This document shows, piece after piece, positions 33,381 through 44,162 of a stretch of DNA of 64,000 bases. Made by a program: the position numbers and the translations under genes. Source of the DNA: Tetraselmis striata. Its lineage: Eukaryota; Chlorophyta; Chlorodendrophyceae; Chlorodendrales; Chlorodendraceae. The notes beneath the pieces are model-generated. The model searched no databases. It had not been told where the DNA came from and saw only the letters and a program-made list of their open reading frames with translations. The stretch spans positions 1 to 64,000 of the forward strand of contig VCJN01002017.1 in assembly GCA_006384855.1 (NCBI GenBank). Direction: 5' to 3'. How positions within the stretch are numbered: position 1 is the first letter of the stretch; each line of letters opens with the position of its first letter.

Positions 33381-33890
33381 TTTCTCTTCTTGCTGTTGAC
33401 TGTGATACCGAGCTCGTTGAACATCCACTGCCGCAGCGCATGCGAGTACTCTATCTGGAGTGGCGCAGTGGCACTGGACCGTGTAGCAGTAAATGCCCGC
33501 CGTGATGCGGAGGTTGATGTGCAGGAGATCATGTATCTTATGCTTGGCTTCGATGTGTAGCAGTGGGGGCTTGAGGTACCTGCAATGTGCATATAGTTAT
33601 AAGCAATCAGCAACATGGTACTACCAATCGGCATGAAACATATTATTACATATGCAAACGCTGCAAAACAATTCAGGATAACATACCTCTCCGCAGCATG
33701 CAGCCTTGCAAATTCCCTCAGTTCGTTCTTGATCTTCTTGGGGGGACATCGCGGATAATCTTCTTGCAGCACGGGCACGTGTATGCCTTGTCCACGATTC
33801 CCTTTACAACATTGAGAGACGCGCATGCCGGCTTGCTCCTTGTCCTTGTCATGTACCGCCCGGGATGGCTGCTCGGCGCGTTGCACCGCC
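33380..33890 (-). pseudogene. Unidentified transposon-type gene with one intron (broken)
   Basis: The upstream piece reads VVKGIVDKAYTCPCCKKIIRDVPP and, after a frame change, KKIKNELREFARLHAAER. It ends at a GTATGT donor (about 33,692); the acceptor TTGCAG lies near 33,581. The next exon reads YLKPPLLHIEAKHKIHDLLHINLRITAGIYCYTV, then after another frame change ALRQWMFNELGITVNSKKRKNKKQ. The CPCC pair suggests a zinc ribbon. The H...HDLLHINLRI pattern is familiar from transposase-like algal proteins, but I cannot name the superfamily. Two frame changes mark decay. Confidence 0.4.
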
Positions 33891-34412
33891 TCGCCCTCAC
33901 AGAGCTACATCACGTCAGCATGCAGCTCAGCCAACTGTTCCTCCGCGCTGGGCAGCGTGCGGGCGGGCAGCGTAGCGCCGTGATGGCCTACGCGAAGTGC
34001 TGACGAAGCGCCCAACGCGCGCCGCGTTCGAGGTCTCGTCCTTGCCTTGGCGGGTCGAGGCCGTCGACAACAACAGCTGGTGCCTTTGTTTCTCGCGTTT
34101 TGCGGGCGACGGGCGGGCGGGATGTTGCCTCATGCCGCGTTCGCGGGCGATTCGGTACCCCATACAGCACCATCGCGGTCAAACCCTGTAACTACGAGTG
34201 TACCCCCCCCCCCCCCCCCGCCCCATGGGCCTCTTGCCAGTCTCTTGGACTGACCGACGACCGTCATGGTGGCCGGCTCGTTGTGTGGGTGGGCCATGTG
34301 GCGGGGATGGCATGGCACCACCGCCTGCGGCTGTGCTTGACGCCTTTGTATTGTGCGTGGTATATTCCGAACTACGGTAAGGGTTGCCGCGGGAAGCGGT
34401 GTGTCGTTCTGA

Positions 34413-35113
34413 TCAGCGCGAGCGGCGGGTTGCAAGAAACATGCCGGTTTCGCCAGTGATGTCGGAGATAGCAATCGATTGCCGACCAAAGACCTCGCAA
34501 TAAGCGTAAAGGCCGAGAAGGCCGGAGCATGCATCAACTCGAAGGGCCCGACCTCGGCAAGGAGACGGTGGTAGATAGTGCGCAACGACGGTCGGTCTTG
34601 ATCGTCCAACCGCCCGCCTTAAACCGGGAAGACCGTCCGCCACACCGTTGTGTTTAGCCGGAATGTGCCGTGCCACTACATATTGTACGTCTCGCACATT
34701 TTGTGGTATGCGAGCAGCAACTTGTTGATGTGGGGGTACGTCGATCCGCCCTTGTTAACCGCACCAACAATTGCTTCATTGTTTTGTCGGAACAAATAAA
34801 TGCGTTTACCACGTGAGCGTGGCCCCATCTGGTGTAATGTGTCTGGAACCATGTAAAATTCCCGCATATTCGATGACCCGCCGAGGTTCGTACGAGTCAC
34901 TTGCTGCTGCGAAAAGCCACCACCAAGCACCGCCCGCATAACCCTATGCGTCCGAAGTAATGACCCCGAACTCGTGAATTTGCTGCAGCACCCCCGGTAC
35001 CTCAAGTTCATGTCCGGTCTCGTGCAACGGTTGCAACAATTATTCCGCATCGTCCGGCAACAAAGGTGAACCCGATTTGTCCCATCAGAGCGTACTCGGG
35101 CCAGCATTACCAA
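34413..35113 (-). pseudogene. RNase H relic of a DIRS/Ty3-type retroelement
   Basis: Pieces read GGSSNMREFYMVPDTLHQ...KRIYLFRQNNEAIVGAVNKGGSTYPHINKLLLAYHKMCE, then VQYVVARHIPAKHNGVADGLPGL. This is the second half of an RNase H domain and the start of the linker found in DIRS elements. The domain removes RNA from RNA-DNA hybrids. No reverse transcriptase core is visible to the right. Broken and truncated. Confidence 0.5.
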
Positions 35114-36725
35114 AGCGAAACGGTTAGTTGCGCGAGCGCCTCGTCCTCGGGCTGCACGCCTCGATCAGATGCCTCCGTACACCCGCAGGGTAGCAAATAA
35201 TAGGCCGGGGTTGAAAATGATAGGTCGGATCGTTATTAAAAACACTTATATTTCATACGGTATGCGCGACATTACGAAAGCATTGCTGAAAGTACTACGG
35301 GGCGCTCTCGCGCGTCTCTGGGCAACCCGATGGTGCCCACTTGCGAGCCGACTCCGACCCCGCGCCTGGTCCATGAGCCAGCTCATTGCACACGGGGTGT
35401 CACAGGAGAACCTGCTACACCGGAGAACTCACACATCAGCCCTTTCTGTGGGTCTCGTTCCGCCTGTGTTGCTAGCTACACGGGGTCATGGCGGGGCGGC
35501 GGCCGGGTGGCCTAGTTCGCGCAATTACGAAAGTATATATTGCTGAAAGTACCGCGGCCATGAACAACCGGTGCAAAACTCCTTTCCGACCCTTTAACCA
35601 TGAAGACGTACGTCTTGCTGACGAATGACCCCGCGCAGCGGGCGGAACACTCTCCCCGGGTGCATAGGGGCTTTGGACTTGATGGCAGAGCATGATTTCC
35701 GTCGCACTTCTCGTTGCCAACACGGTTAGCATGGTGTTTGCCCGAGTTGCCATGGGGTGTGGCCCCGTTATTGTCACCCTCGTCGGTGTACGTTTCGTAT
35801 GTATGCGGTGTGTCCATGTCCATGATGTCATGTGCGACCCCGGCAAGTAACGGCCAACATCCGAGAAATTGAGCTGCCCTCCGACTGCACGCATTGCCGT
35901 ATGTCAAGCCCTCCTACTTCGTCTATGGCAAAGATGGGACGCACCATGACTGTCCAGTCTGGATAGACGGGGGGGGGGGGGGGTGCGGCGGGTCGGAGAC
36001 ACGAGGGAGCATGTAGTGTGTGATGGTAGAAAAGATTGTGTTTGCGGCCCAATAGCGGCGGCGGAAGTACAAGCGGCGGCCAATTTCGTGTGATATATGA
36101 TGACGGACCAACGAACATGGATGTTTGTCCGTGCGTATGATATGTCTATGTGGCAGTCCGCTGTGCGCGAACGGTAGATGATGACACGGATCATCTGATG
36201 ACGCCATGTCCGTATGATATGACGAAGACCTTGTAGGCCTTGAATTGGACCTTGTCAACCGCTGGCTTGGCTGTTTAGGGCCGACCGGGCGAAAATCGGT
36301 AAGAGCGCTTGTAGTGGTTAGACCCGGGTGCATGATCACTAATTTTAACCGGTAGCACAGAAAATATATTCGTTGCATCATGGCTTAGCGATGAAACATA
36401 ACCATTACCGTTACCGTTTCCACGTACCCCGCCTACGCGCCTAGGCATTAACGACCACGTGGTATAGAATGGCCCTTATTATAGTGCTACCGCGGGAGCG
36501 TTGATGGTCGCTACAGGTATTAATGCATCCTGTGTTCGCTCTCACACTTCTACTGCTCGAAGACGTTATTTCGGCAATTTCTGGTGCCGACCCATCGTGT
36601 GCTGGGTACGGGTACCTGGTACGCTGGGAGTACTTTGGCTCTATCCAGTAAAATCCTTAGGTACTGAGCACCCAGGGAGTGTATGGTGTCAAGTAGTGTC
36701 ATGTTGTCTCCTGATGACGACGAAA
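35114..36725. other. Gene-free stretch left of the intact PAT element
   Basis: No supported gene. Contains a G run at about 35,970-35,984 and a short repeat CGTATGATATG near 36,131 and 36,212. Confidence 0.4.
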
Positions 36726-36922
36726 CTGTAGGGTTTCCTTGGGAGGAACGACCTAGGAAACCCTGGTTTTCGCAGCGCCGTCAGGGTTAAGTGACGACCC
36801 TGCCGGCCCGGTACGCCAGTACCGGCCGGCGCCGGTCCGGCGACGCCCTTTAACCGAGTATAAAGGGCGGCCGCGGACCGGGGGCGCCCTCAGTTGTTGG
36901 AAGGCACCCGACTATATTGTCT
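36726..36922 (+). repeat. A1 split direct repeat, with promoter
   Basis: Pairs with 41,952-42,148. Contains a TATAAAG box at 36,859 flanked by CCCTTTA/TAAAGGG complementarity, a likely promoter for the element RNA. Confidence 0.85.
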
Positions 36923-37012
36923 TCTACGACTGGTACATTTTCGTTTCGTCTTCGACTACAAAAATTCAAATTTCTTCTGCGTTCTGTAGTGTGTTTGATC
37001 CCGGCACTCACC

Positions 37013-38062
37013 ATGGCTCGCTCCGCGAGTCCGTCTTGGGCGTGGCTCCTTGTCTCGCTTGTGGTGCTGTCACCTTGCGTTCTCGTCTCTGTTTTAGCAG
37101 TGGACAAGTTTGAACTCGTCTGGAACGAGTTACTGGACTCTCGCAGAGCTCTTCGTGAGCAACTCGTTACCCGCGAAAATCATCTCACTGTCCTAGGTGG
37201 TGACACTCCACCTGTAGACGGAGTAGCTGAATCTTCCCCTCTCGTCGCCGCTAGACAGGCAGTTGCTGATACGTCTGCTGCTCTACTCCGTATTGAACGT
37301 GAGGTCTCTGAGCTTAGGCAGGCAGTCGCGTCGTCGAGTGGTCCGTCTACTTCGGCTTCAGCTTCGAAACGCGTTGCGGAGGGGGACGCCGACTACGACC
37401 GCAAGGGCAAGAGACCTGCTCAACCTCCGTCGGCGGAAGCTCCATCTCGCCTCATCAACGCACCTGAGGATGGATGGCTAGACAAAGATGGTAAGGTTCA
37501 CCGCCGCCATACCGCTGACGCTCGTAACCTTCAGCGCGACCTAGACGACGTCTTCCAGATCTATGACTTTTTGGCACCGGCGGAGGAGCCTCTGCGTGAC
37601 TTAGTGGAGGACGGCACCGATCTTCCTGCTTCTTCGCCAGCTTCGTCTGCGGAGCTGTTCAAGTCGATTACCGCAGCTCTAGCTTTGTGCACTACTGTGG
37701 CTCTTCGGATTAACAAGCGTGGCAAGAAGCTGCATGTAGAACACGAGTACGGCGCGGAAGTCGCCAAGGAGTTCGATGCTGTGGACCCTCTCGGCGAGAA
37801 GGGCTCAGCCGACAACAAGGAGCTGAAGAAGGCGCTGGAGAAGGTCAAGGCCAAGAAACCTTCTTCTTCCTCTTCGCGCGCCAAGCCTTCTTCCTCTTCT
37901 CGCAAGCCAGAGTCGTTTCGCCGCGGGAGCGACAACCGGAGGGAGAGCGGCCGCCGCGAGGAGAAGCCTCCTTCTGGTCGATCTTCTGCTGCAGACATCA
38001 CCTGCTATCGCTGCCAGAGGAAAGGTCACTTCAGTAGGGACTGCCCGAGTGCTCGTCGCTGA
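37013..38062 (+). CDS. Gag-like protein of the PAT element
   Basis: ATG 37,013 in the context CACCATGG opens a 349-residue frame ending in TGA. The first 25 or so residues are hydrophobic, then comes a coiled coil (about 35-110, with heptad-like Leu), a Lys/Asp-rich middle, and a Ser/Arg-rich linker. A single CCHC knuckle ends the protein (CYRCQRKGHFSRDC). DIRS gag proteins are thought to bind the element RNA. A TGTAA motif follows about 180 bases downstream. Confidence 0.75.
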   Translation: MARSASPSWAWLLVSLVVLSPCVLVSVLAVDKFELVWNELLDSRRALREQLVTRENHLTVLGGDTPPVDGVAESSPLVAARQAVADTSAALLRIEREVSELRQAVASSSGPSTSASASKRVAEGDADYDRKGKRPAQPPSAEAPSRLINAPEDGWLDKDGKVHRRHTADARNLQRDLDDVFQIYDFLAPAEEPLRDLVEDGTDLPASSPASSAELFKSITAALALCTTVALRINKRGKKLHVEHEYGAEVAKEFDAVDPLGEKGSADNKELKKALEKVKAKKPSSSSSRAKPSSSSRKPESFRRGSDNRRESGRREEKPPSGRSSAADITCYRCQRKGHFSRDCPSARR

Positions 38063-38517
38063 AGCTGTGGAGTCTGCAATCCTCCTGGCCTGGCCAGTGA
38101 TGGTGTTCGTGTAGCTGCAGTTAGGCCTCCGGGCAGCTGTTAGCCCTCCTCCGGGAGCTGAGCTCAGGCTCGTGTTATCGCAGCTCTGATCTCCTCCGGG
38201 AGAGTCACCTGTTAGATGGTGTATCCTCGAGAGTTACCTCGTTTGTAATGTACACGATGTTCCCTGCGACTCTTTGCTGCCCCTGGCAGTTGTCCCCCCA
38301 ACTTTCACTAAGTTGGCTGATGATGCATTCGTGTGAAGATCGGCACACCCTGTGTGACGTTTCATATCTCTCGTTGTGTCGGAGCGATATTTATTTTGAA
38401 AATTCTGTTATTTTCAGTTTCAGACGATTGTGACTTCAAACTCACTGTTTGATTCATGCAGCAGTCATCCAAGCTGCTTGCTGACCACTATGATGCTGTC
38501 TGTGGCGTTGGCATTTT

Positions 38518-40584
38518 GTGACAGTTTTATCGTCGGCTAATTTTGAGCTCCCTCATGAGCCAGCTCTGGACGTCAATTCCCCTGTGGAATCAGCTGGTGT
38601 TATCCGCGATGGCTGGCAATTTTGGGACAGCATTACTGATTCAGTCAGAGACAGTCAGGTCAGAGACTGGGTCAGGCATGGCTACCGTATGAACTGGGCT
38701 GATGGTCCGGCACCACCCAGCCACCTGCCAAATCACCCTTCCGCGCTGCAGCACCCCGATTTCATTGATGGGCAGATCGCTCTGTTATTGCCGCTGGGCC
38801 ATATCAGAGAGGAACCTGTGCGCCCTGTGGTGCTGAACCCTTTGGGTGTGGTCCCCAAACCCCATGGTGGACTCAGGCTGATCTGCGATCAGCGGCATGT
38901 CAACAAACACTTGGTTTACACTCCCTTCAGGATGGAGTCGTTATCTAAGCTGTCAGACCTGGTGAATCCCGGCGACATGCTGACCAGCATGGACCTGACC
39001 CAGGGCTACTACCATGTCCGCCTCCATGACTCAGCTGCACCTTACAGCGGGTTTGAATGGAGAGGGAGATTCTACACCTGGCGAGTTCTATGCTTCGGGC
39101 TGTCTGATGCCCCTCGCTGCTTTTCTAAAGTTATGGGAGTCCTGGTGCGACACTGGCGCAGTAAGGGCATCAGGATGCTCTGCTATCTGGATGACTGGTT
39201 GTTCATCTCTGGCTCTGTCAGAAAGGCGCACTTAACGACTCAGCGAGTGCTGGCCGATGTTGAGCGCGCCCATGTCAACATCAACTTCAAAAAATCCAGT
39301 CTGCGCCCTAGCTCCACCATCACCCACCTGGGGTTTGACCTGGACACCGTGGCCGGCACCTTCTCTGTGCCTCAGAAGCGATGGGATGCCCTTCAGCTTG
39401 ACATCCAGTCCCTACTGCATGGCCACCGCAAGCGCCACAAAGTCAAGTTCTTGGCCAGCTGTACTGGGAAATTGATTTCCATGGGGCTAGCATTGGGCCC
39501 AGTTTCTCGCCTCTTTTCTAGAGGTCTGTATGCCAACATTGCGCAAGCAGAACAGTGGGGTCACCACGTTGCCCTCTCTGAGGAATCCCGTGAGGAGCTA
39601 CGGTTCTGGGCCCGAGTGTCTAGGCAGCAGTTTACTGGGCGCATCGTACCTGACCTGGACAGCAAACTGTCCGTTTTTCTGGAGTGTGATGCTTCTGGCA
39701 TCGGCTGGGGCGGTTTAGCCAGACCGACTGATGGCAGCTCAGATCCCGTCGCGAAAGCTCATGGCTTCTTCCTTCCGTGGGAACGCGTCGAGTCCTCGAC
39801 ACACCGTGAGACTCGTGGTCTTCTCTTCGTTTTGAAGTCCTTGTCACACCTGATCGCAGGCAGACGAGTGCAAGTCCAGGTGGATAATAAAAGTATGCTA
39901 CCGGTTTGCCGGCACGGCTCTCGCTCGAGCCTGTCGCTGAACTCTGTCGCTCAACAGGTCTACCTCTTGTGTCTCTCCTTGGGAGCAGCTCTCTCTATTG
40001 TGTGGGCGTCCCGCGATGAGAATCCGGACTCCGACGAGATTTCCAAGATGCTCGACAAAGATGACTGGCAACTGCTGCCCAAGTTTTTCCGGCGCCTCAG
40101 CCTGAAGTGGGGCATCCACCATGTCGACCGGTTCGCATCCGACCTGAACCATCAAGTACCGAGATTCTACTCGCGGTTCTGGTGCCCAGGATGCGAAGGA
40201 GTCGATGCTTTCAGCCACTTCTGGGGTGGTAATGTGAATAATTGGATTAACGCTCCGTTTAGCTGCATTGGCCGAGTTGTGCGCAAGCTGAAAGCTGACC
40301 GTGCAGTCGCTACAGTCATAGTACCGCTATGGCCTAGTCAGTCCTGGTGGACTTTAGTAGCTCCTGACGGTAGACACCTGGCTGACTGTGTGGTCGATTG
40401 GGTCATGCTCGACAGCGGCGAGGAGCTATTCAGTTCTGGCGAGGGCAGTGGTAACAGCCGCCCGAGCTGCTCCAGGAACTGGCGCGTCCTTGCTCTGCGC
40501 ATCGACTGCCGGCCCAGCGCGCGGCGCTCCCCAACACGCCATCGCTACCTCCACCCACAGTGGTGTGACAGTCACGGCCCATGA
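38518..40584 (+). CDS. Reverse transcriptase-RNase H of the PAT element
   Basis: A 688-codon frame. The reverse transcriptase (about residues 85-330) has LRLICDQRHVNKH, MDLTQGYYHV, FGLSDAPRCFSK and the YLDD active-site box. RNase H follows (about 385-520: ECDASGIGWGG, HRETRGLLF, VQVDNKSM). The DIRS-specific linker is VDRFASDLNHQVPRFYSRFWCPGCEGVDAF. The frame begins without a suitable ATG, so an upstream exon or a non-standard start is likely; the 455 bases after gag contain no other gene. It copies element RNA into DNA. Its end overlaps the recombinase frame by about 200 bases, which is usual in this group. Confidence 0.85.
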   Translation: MTVLSSANFELPHEPALDVNSPVESAGVIRDGWQFWDSITDSVRDSQVRDWVRHGYRMNWADGPAPPSHLPNHPSALQHPDFIDGQIALLLPLGHIREEPVRPVVLNPLGVVPKPHGGLRLICDQRHVNKHLVYTPFRMESLSKLSDLVNPGDMLTSMDLTQGYYHVRLHDSAAPYSGFEWRGRFYTWRVLCFGLSDAPRCFSKVMGVLVRHWRSKGIRMLCYLDDWLFISGSVRKAHLTTQRVLADVERAHVNINFKKSSLRPSSTITHLGFDLDTVAGTFSVPQKRWDALQLDIQSLLHGHRKRHKVKFLASCTGKLISMGLALGPVSRLFSRGLYANIAQAEQWGHHVALSEESREELRFWARVSRQQFTGRIVPDLDSKLSVFLECDASGIGWGGLARPTDGSSDPVAKAHGFFLPWERVESSTHRETRGLLFVLKSLSHLIAGRRVQVQVDNKSMLPVCRHGSRSSLSLNSVAQQVYLLCLSLGAALSIVWASRDENPDSDEISKMLDKDDWQLLPKFFRRLSLKWGIHHVDRFASDLNHQVPRFYSRFWCPGCEGVDAFSHFWGGNVNNWINAPFSCIGRVVRKLKADRAVATVIVPLWPSQSWWTLVAPDGRHLADCVVDWVMLDSGEELFSSGEGSGNSRPSCSRNWRVLALRIDCRPSARRSPTRHRYLHPQWCDSHGP

Positions 40585-41740
40585 GTCAGCCATCACCCGT
40601 GGGTGTACATCCGCCTGGCCATGTAACCCGGTGGCTCCCTCCGATGTGGCCGGCACATCTCTGTTTAATGCTTTGATCTCTTCAGCTCCGCAACAGTGGG
40701 CTGCTGGCTCTAATCGTGGCTATGCCTACATATGGAATCGCTTTGTGATGTTCTGCGAAGCTCGGTCACCTCCCATGTGCCCAATGCCAGCAGCCCCGAT
40801 TGTGGTGGCTATGTTTTTACAAGCTCGATTGGACGCCCGTTCTACCAACAGCTATTCAGTGATCAGGTCTGCGTCTGCGGCTATATCGCAGATGCATCGG
40901 CTGAATATGCATCCCAGTCCTACCTTGTCCCCGTGTTGCACCTCTGTCCGGGCAGCAGCCAAGCGCACCCTGGGGCTCGCCGTGAAGAACGCCAAGGAGC
41001 CCTTCGCATGGTCTGACATCGCGAAGCTGGTCCGCCTTCGCTGCAAGGACGACTCAGGTATTTGTTCCTGGATAGTGGCAGTTGCCGCAGCCGTCAGTTT
41101 TGCCGGCTTCTGCCGCTACAGCGACCTCCGGGTCCTCCGGTGGGAGGACGTCTCCTTCCTCCCGACTTACCTGGAATTCCGCTTCGTGAAGCGCAAGAAC
41201 GACCAGCACCGCCTGTGTGGCGAGGTGCGGGTCGCCAAGATGCACGGAGCCGTGGTGTGCGTATATGGACTCCTGCGACGGTACCATGCAGTCATGATCC
41301 GCTGGGCAACACCCACCCTACCAGTGTTCCCGGGGTTCAGCGGCACAGTCCTACGGCACAAGGGCGAGCTGGGGATGGTTCCTTCATCTTCCCCTATTGA
41401 GTACCCCACATTCAGACGCTACCTCGCACGGTGGTTGGGCCCGCTGCTCACCCCTGCGATGACTGAATCCGCTTTCCTATCCCGATTCGGCACCCAGTCC
41501 AGCCGAAGTGGCGGCGCTTCCGCCGCTGCTAACGCAGACATCCCGTTCGCAACATGGGGCCAGCATGGTGGCTGGAAGTCAACATCTGCTCAGCTCCGCT
41601 ATATGGGGCTGGATGAAGAGCACGTCCTTTCCGTGTCGCGAGCGATTCTGTCACTTGCCGAAGAGGACGAACTGGACGATGGTGACGGTGACGGTTCACC
41701 ATCCGACACTGACTCGAATCCCTCCCGGGAAGCAACTTAA
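40388..41740 (+). CDS. Tyrosine recombinase of the PAT element
   Basis: An open frame of 450 codons overlapping the reverse transcriptase frame. An N-terminal SAM-like domain (FNALISSAPQQWAAGSNRGYAYIWNRFVMFCEA) is followed by the catalytic domain: GFCRYSDLRVLRWEDV with the first Arg, then SRSGGASAAANADIPFATWGQHGGWKS and RYM with the later conserved positions. It would join the circular element DNA to the genome. The acidic tail ends in TAA, and a TGTAA motif lies 80 bases further. Confidence 0.85.
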   Translation: MWSIGSCSTAARSYSVLARAVVTAARAAPGTGASLLCASTAGPARGAPQHAIATSTHSGVTVTAHESAITRGCTSAWPCNPVAPSDVAGTSLFNALISSAPQQWAAGSNRGYAYIWNRFVMFCEARSPPMCPMPAAPIVVAMFLQARLDARSTNSYSVIRSASAAISQMHRLNMHPSPTLSPCCTSVRAAAKRTLGLAVKNAKEPFAWSDIAKLVRLRCKDDSGICSWIVAVAAAVSFAGFCRYSDLRVLRWEDVSFLPTYLEFRFVKRKNDQHRLCGEVRVAKMHGAVVCVYGLLRRYHAVMIRWATPTLPVFPGFSGTVLRHKGELGMVPSSSPIEYPTFRRYLARWLGPLLTPAMTESAFLSRFGTQSSRSGGASAAANADIPFATWGQHGGWKSTSAQLRYMGLDEEHVLSVSRAILSLAEEDELDDGDGDGSPSDTDSNPSREAT

Positions 41741-41884
41741 GTCCCGGCCTAGTGGCAATTTACACCGTACTGGTGGTACCCCATCCCTGTGTCTGTACTT
41801 AATTGAATATAATTCCCTGTGTAACTTGGCTCGCTTATGCCCGTGTACGGGCCCCGCCAGACCGGCCACTGTTCTTTCATCTGT

Positions 41885-41951
41885 TGGATCTTTCGGTCCC
41901 AGCCGACCCCGTACATTTTGATGCAAAATCTACGCTGTCTAGCTGCGAAAA
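41885..41951 (+). repeat. B1 split direct repeat
   Basis: Directly abuts the A2 repeat. Shares GATCTTTCGGTCCCAGCCGA and GATGCAAAATCTACGCTGTC with 42,510-42,576. Confidence 0.85.
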
Positions 41952-42148
41952 CTGTAGGGTTTCCTTGGGAGGAACGACCTAGGAAACCCTGGTTTTCGCA
42001 GCGCCGTCAGGGTTAAGTGACGACCCTGCCGGCCCGGTACGCCAGTACCGGCCGGCGCCGGTCCGGCGACGCCCTTTAACCGAGTATAAAGGGCGGCCGC
42101 GGACCGGGGGCGCCCTCAGTTGTTGGAAGGCACCCGACTATATTGTCT
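41952..42148 (+). repeat. A2 split direct repeat
   Basis: Identical by eye to 36,726-36,922; lies between B1 and B2. Confidence 0.85.
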
Positions 42149-42509
42149 CCCACCCACCCGCCCGGAGACAATTTATTCGCTTGTGTTGTACGTTTCCGGA
42201 TGCTGCTCGATTTAGATTAGGGTTAGTCTGGTTAGTTGTGAAAGCACCTGAGGTGGGGAGTGCATATCATTTTGATATACGTCATCCCACAGGGGTGTTG
42301 CGTGTCCGATAAGCCCAGGTGTGGCAGCAATTAGTCAGGCTTTCCCGGCGTCTTAGCCGTGATGAGAGGCCGAGAGCAGCACAGCGGAATGTACTGTCCC
42401 GATGAGCCACGTGATCGCTGGTGGCATGTAATTTACAAACACCGGCGGGGGCTCGGGACGCGCGGCGCCTTTCCGGACACCATCCGGTCTGGCGGCCCCG
42501 TACCAGTCG

Positions 42510-42576
42510 TGGATCTTTCGGTCCCAGCCGACCCCGTACATTTTGATGCAAAATCTACGCTGTCTAGCTGCGAAAA
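42510..42576 (+). repeat. B2 split direct repeat, right end of the PAT element
   Basis: Second B repeat. About 360 bases of unique sequence separate it from A2. Confidence 0.85.
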
Positions 42577-44162
42577 CCGAATACGTATATAGCTAATAAG
42601 AGCTCGGTAACTACTGTACGAAAGGCTTTATTATTTTATATCGTGGCAGCCCGCCGGGTACCAGTACCAGTACCCGTACCCTGTACCCGGTGCAGGGGTA
42701 GTCGCATTCCCATTGGTGCGTCCGTCATCAGTTCCACGCGGCCACGCGGACGTCGACGGAGCAACAGCATGCTGTTCACTGAGGTACAGCAGGGTGCCGT
42801 ACCTCCTAGCGCGTACAGAGAACACTACAGCACATCACGACCAGCTGGCGTCCGATCTGAACGTTGCTGAGCCACCAAGCTTCTGCCACTGACGCCGATA
42901 TCTTTCCGAGGACAAACCCCGAAGTGCCAGCTCCCAGACCAGACAGGTCACTGGTCTGTCCCAACACCTTTATTTTTTATTCCGGACGCCCGTGGTGCCC
43001 GCAGTCGATTCGGTACACTCCCTGCGCCGGTGCCGTACAAGAGGAGCCCCGACCGGAAGTGACGACACTCCGCCGCGCGAAGTCTGAGAAACCAATGGCA
43101 GTTCTGGCGCGCGGCCATACCCGGCCCGACCTGAACACGCGGGAGGAAGCAGAGCTTGCATTCCGGGAGCTTTCTCTGAAAAGCGTATCGTCAAGGTGTG
43201 GCCACTGCTTGTTCCGGAACGCCTGCGTGCGGGCGAGGGTTTCCCTCACAGTGGACGAGTGGGGAGTGACGGGAATAAAAAACAAACACCGGTGTCGCGC
43301 CCTCCAGTCTACCTGACCACCGCCTGCACGTTGGCTTGTCGACATCAGGAATAACAAGGGCCCATCCGCATTGGATCTATCGGCAGGTGAAGCTGCGATA
43401 TAGCAGCGATAGGGTGCAATAACGCTGCGCTAGACACGGAGCCGACCCGGCATGCCTGACTTTCGTCTTTTTTTGGTAATCATTCGCATCTGCACTACAG
43501 GTTTGGATGAGGGCAAACCAAGCTCCGCGATGGGAGGGCTTCGGCGCTTGTTCGACAGGTGAGGGGACGCTGATGCACGCGCCGGGTGGCAGTATGGATT
43601 CTGACCGCTTTGTTCCTCGAACAGCAGTGGGTCAAAGTCAGAGGTGCAGCGGAAACGAGCCCCGGTAGAGCTAACGAACCCTGTCGTGGTTTTGTTTTGC
43701 GTGCACTTTAGGTCTCAACAGCCTGCCAGCCGAGCAGACACCCCGCTTACTGTGGCGCCGTCAGCCGTCTCGGGATCATGTGCTTCGCCCAAACCGGCAG
43801 CCGGTGTCCGCGACTCCGTGCCGGGCAGTCGCAGCAGTTTGCGCCGCTGCAAGACAGTCGACGAGCGCACTCTGAATAAGTGAGTAGCGCCCCCTCAGCT
43901 TACATGCCCATACCTTCAGCGGTCACTCATAGCGCGAGCACTCGCTCAGCTGCCGTATGGCCCATAAATTCGCTCAGTGCCGTCGATTTACCCTGGGGAT
44001 TCTGCGCAGTCGTCGAAGGGGCCACGGTAGCCACACGAAATCTTCGCTGCGTGGGCGTAGCGAATTTATTGCCGGAAGGGCTTATGGGTTGTGCTTGTAT
44101 GTTTTTGAAGATTTGTTCAGGGGGGAGTACTGCCCTGGGCATCGGGATCGGGCTCAGGCGGC
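42577..44162. other. Intergenic stretch upstream of the kinase
   Basis: No firm gene. A plus-strand frame at 42,864-43,316 (…LNTREEAELAFRELSLKSVSSRCGHC…) and another at about 43,700-43,872 ending at a GTGAGT donor have some protein character. They might be 5' exons of the kinase or of a separate gene, but their splice phases do not connect cleanly to the first firm kinase exon. GTAC-rich motifs occur at 42,655-42,690. Confidence 0.35.

Larger units (their letters stand above)
36726..42576 (+). mobile_element. PAT-type DIRS retrotransposon that looks whole
   Basis: The element is 5,851 bp. A repeats of 197 bp (36,726-36,922 and 41,952-42,148) are identical by eye, and B repeats of 67 bp (41,885-41,951 and 42,510-42,576) also appear identical. 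The order A1-ORFs-B1-A2-B2 is the split-direct-repeat structure of PAT/Kangaroo-type DIRS elements. Three long frames follow in order: gag, reverse transcriptase-RNase H, tyrosine recombinase, the last two overlapping. No break is seen by eye. Identical repeats mean a very recent insertion. As expected for recombinase-driven insertion, there is no target duplication. The left flank (CGAAACTG), the B1/A2 junction (CGAAAACTG) and the right flank (CGAAAACCG) share a CGAAAAC-like crossover site. Confidence 0.88.
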
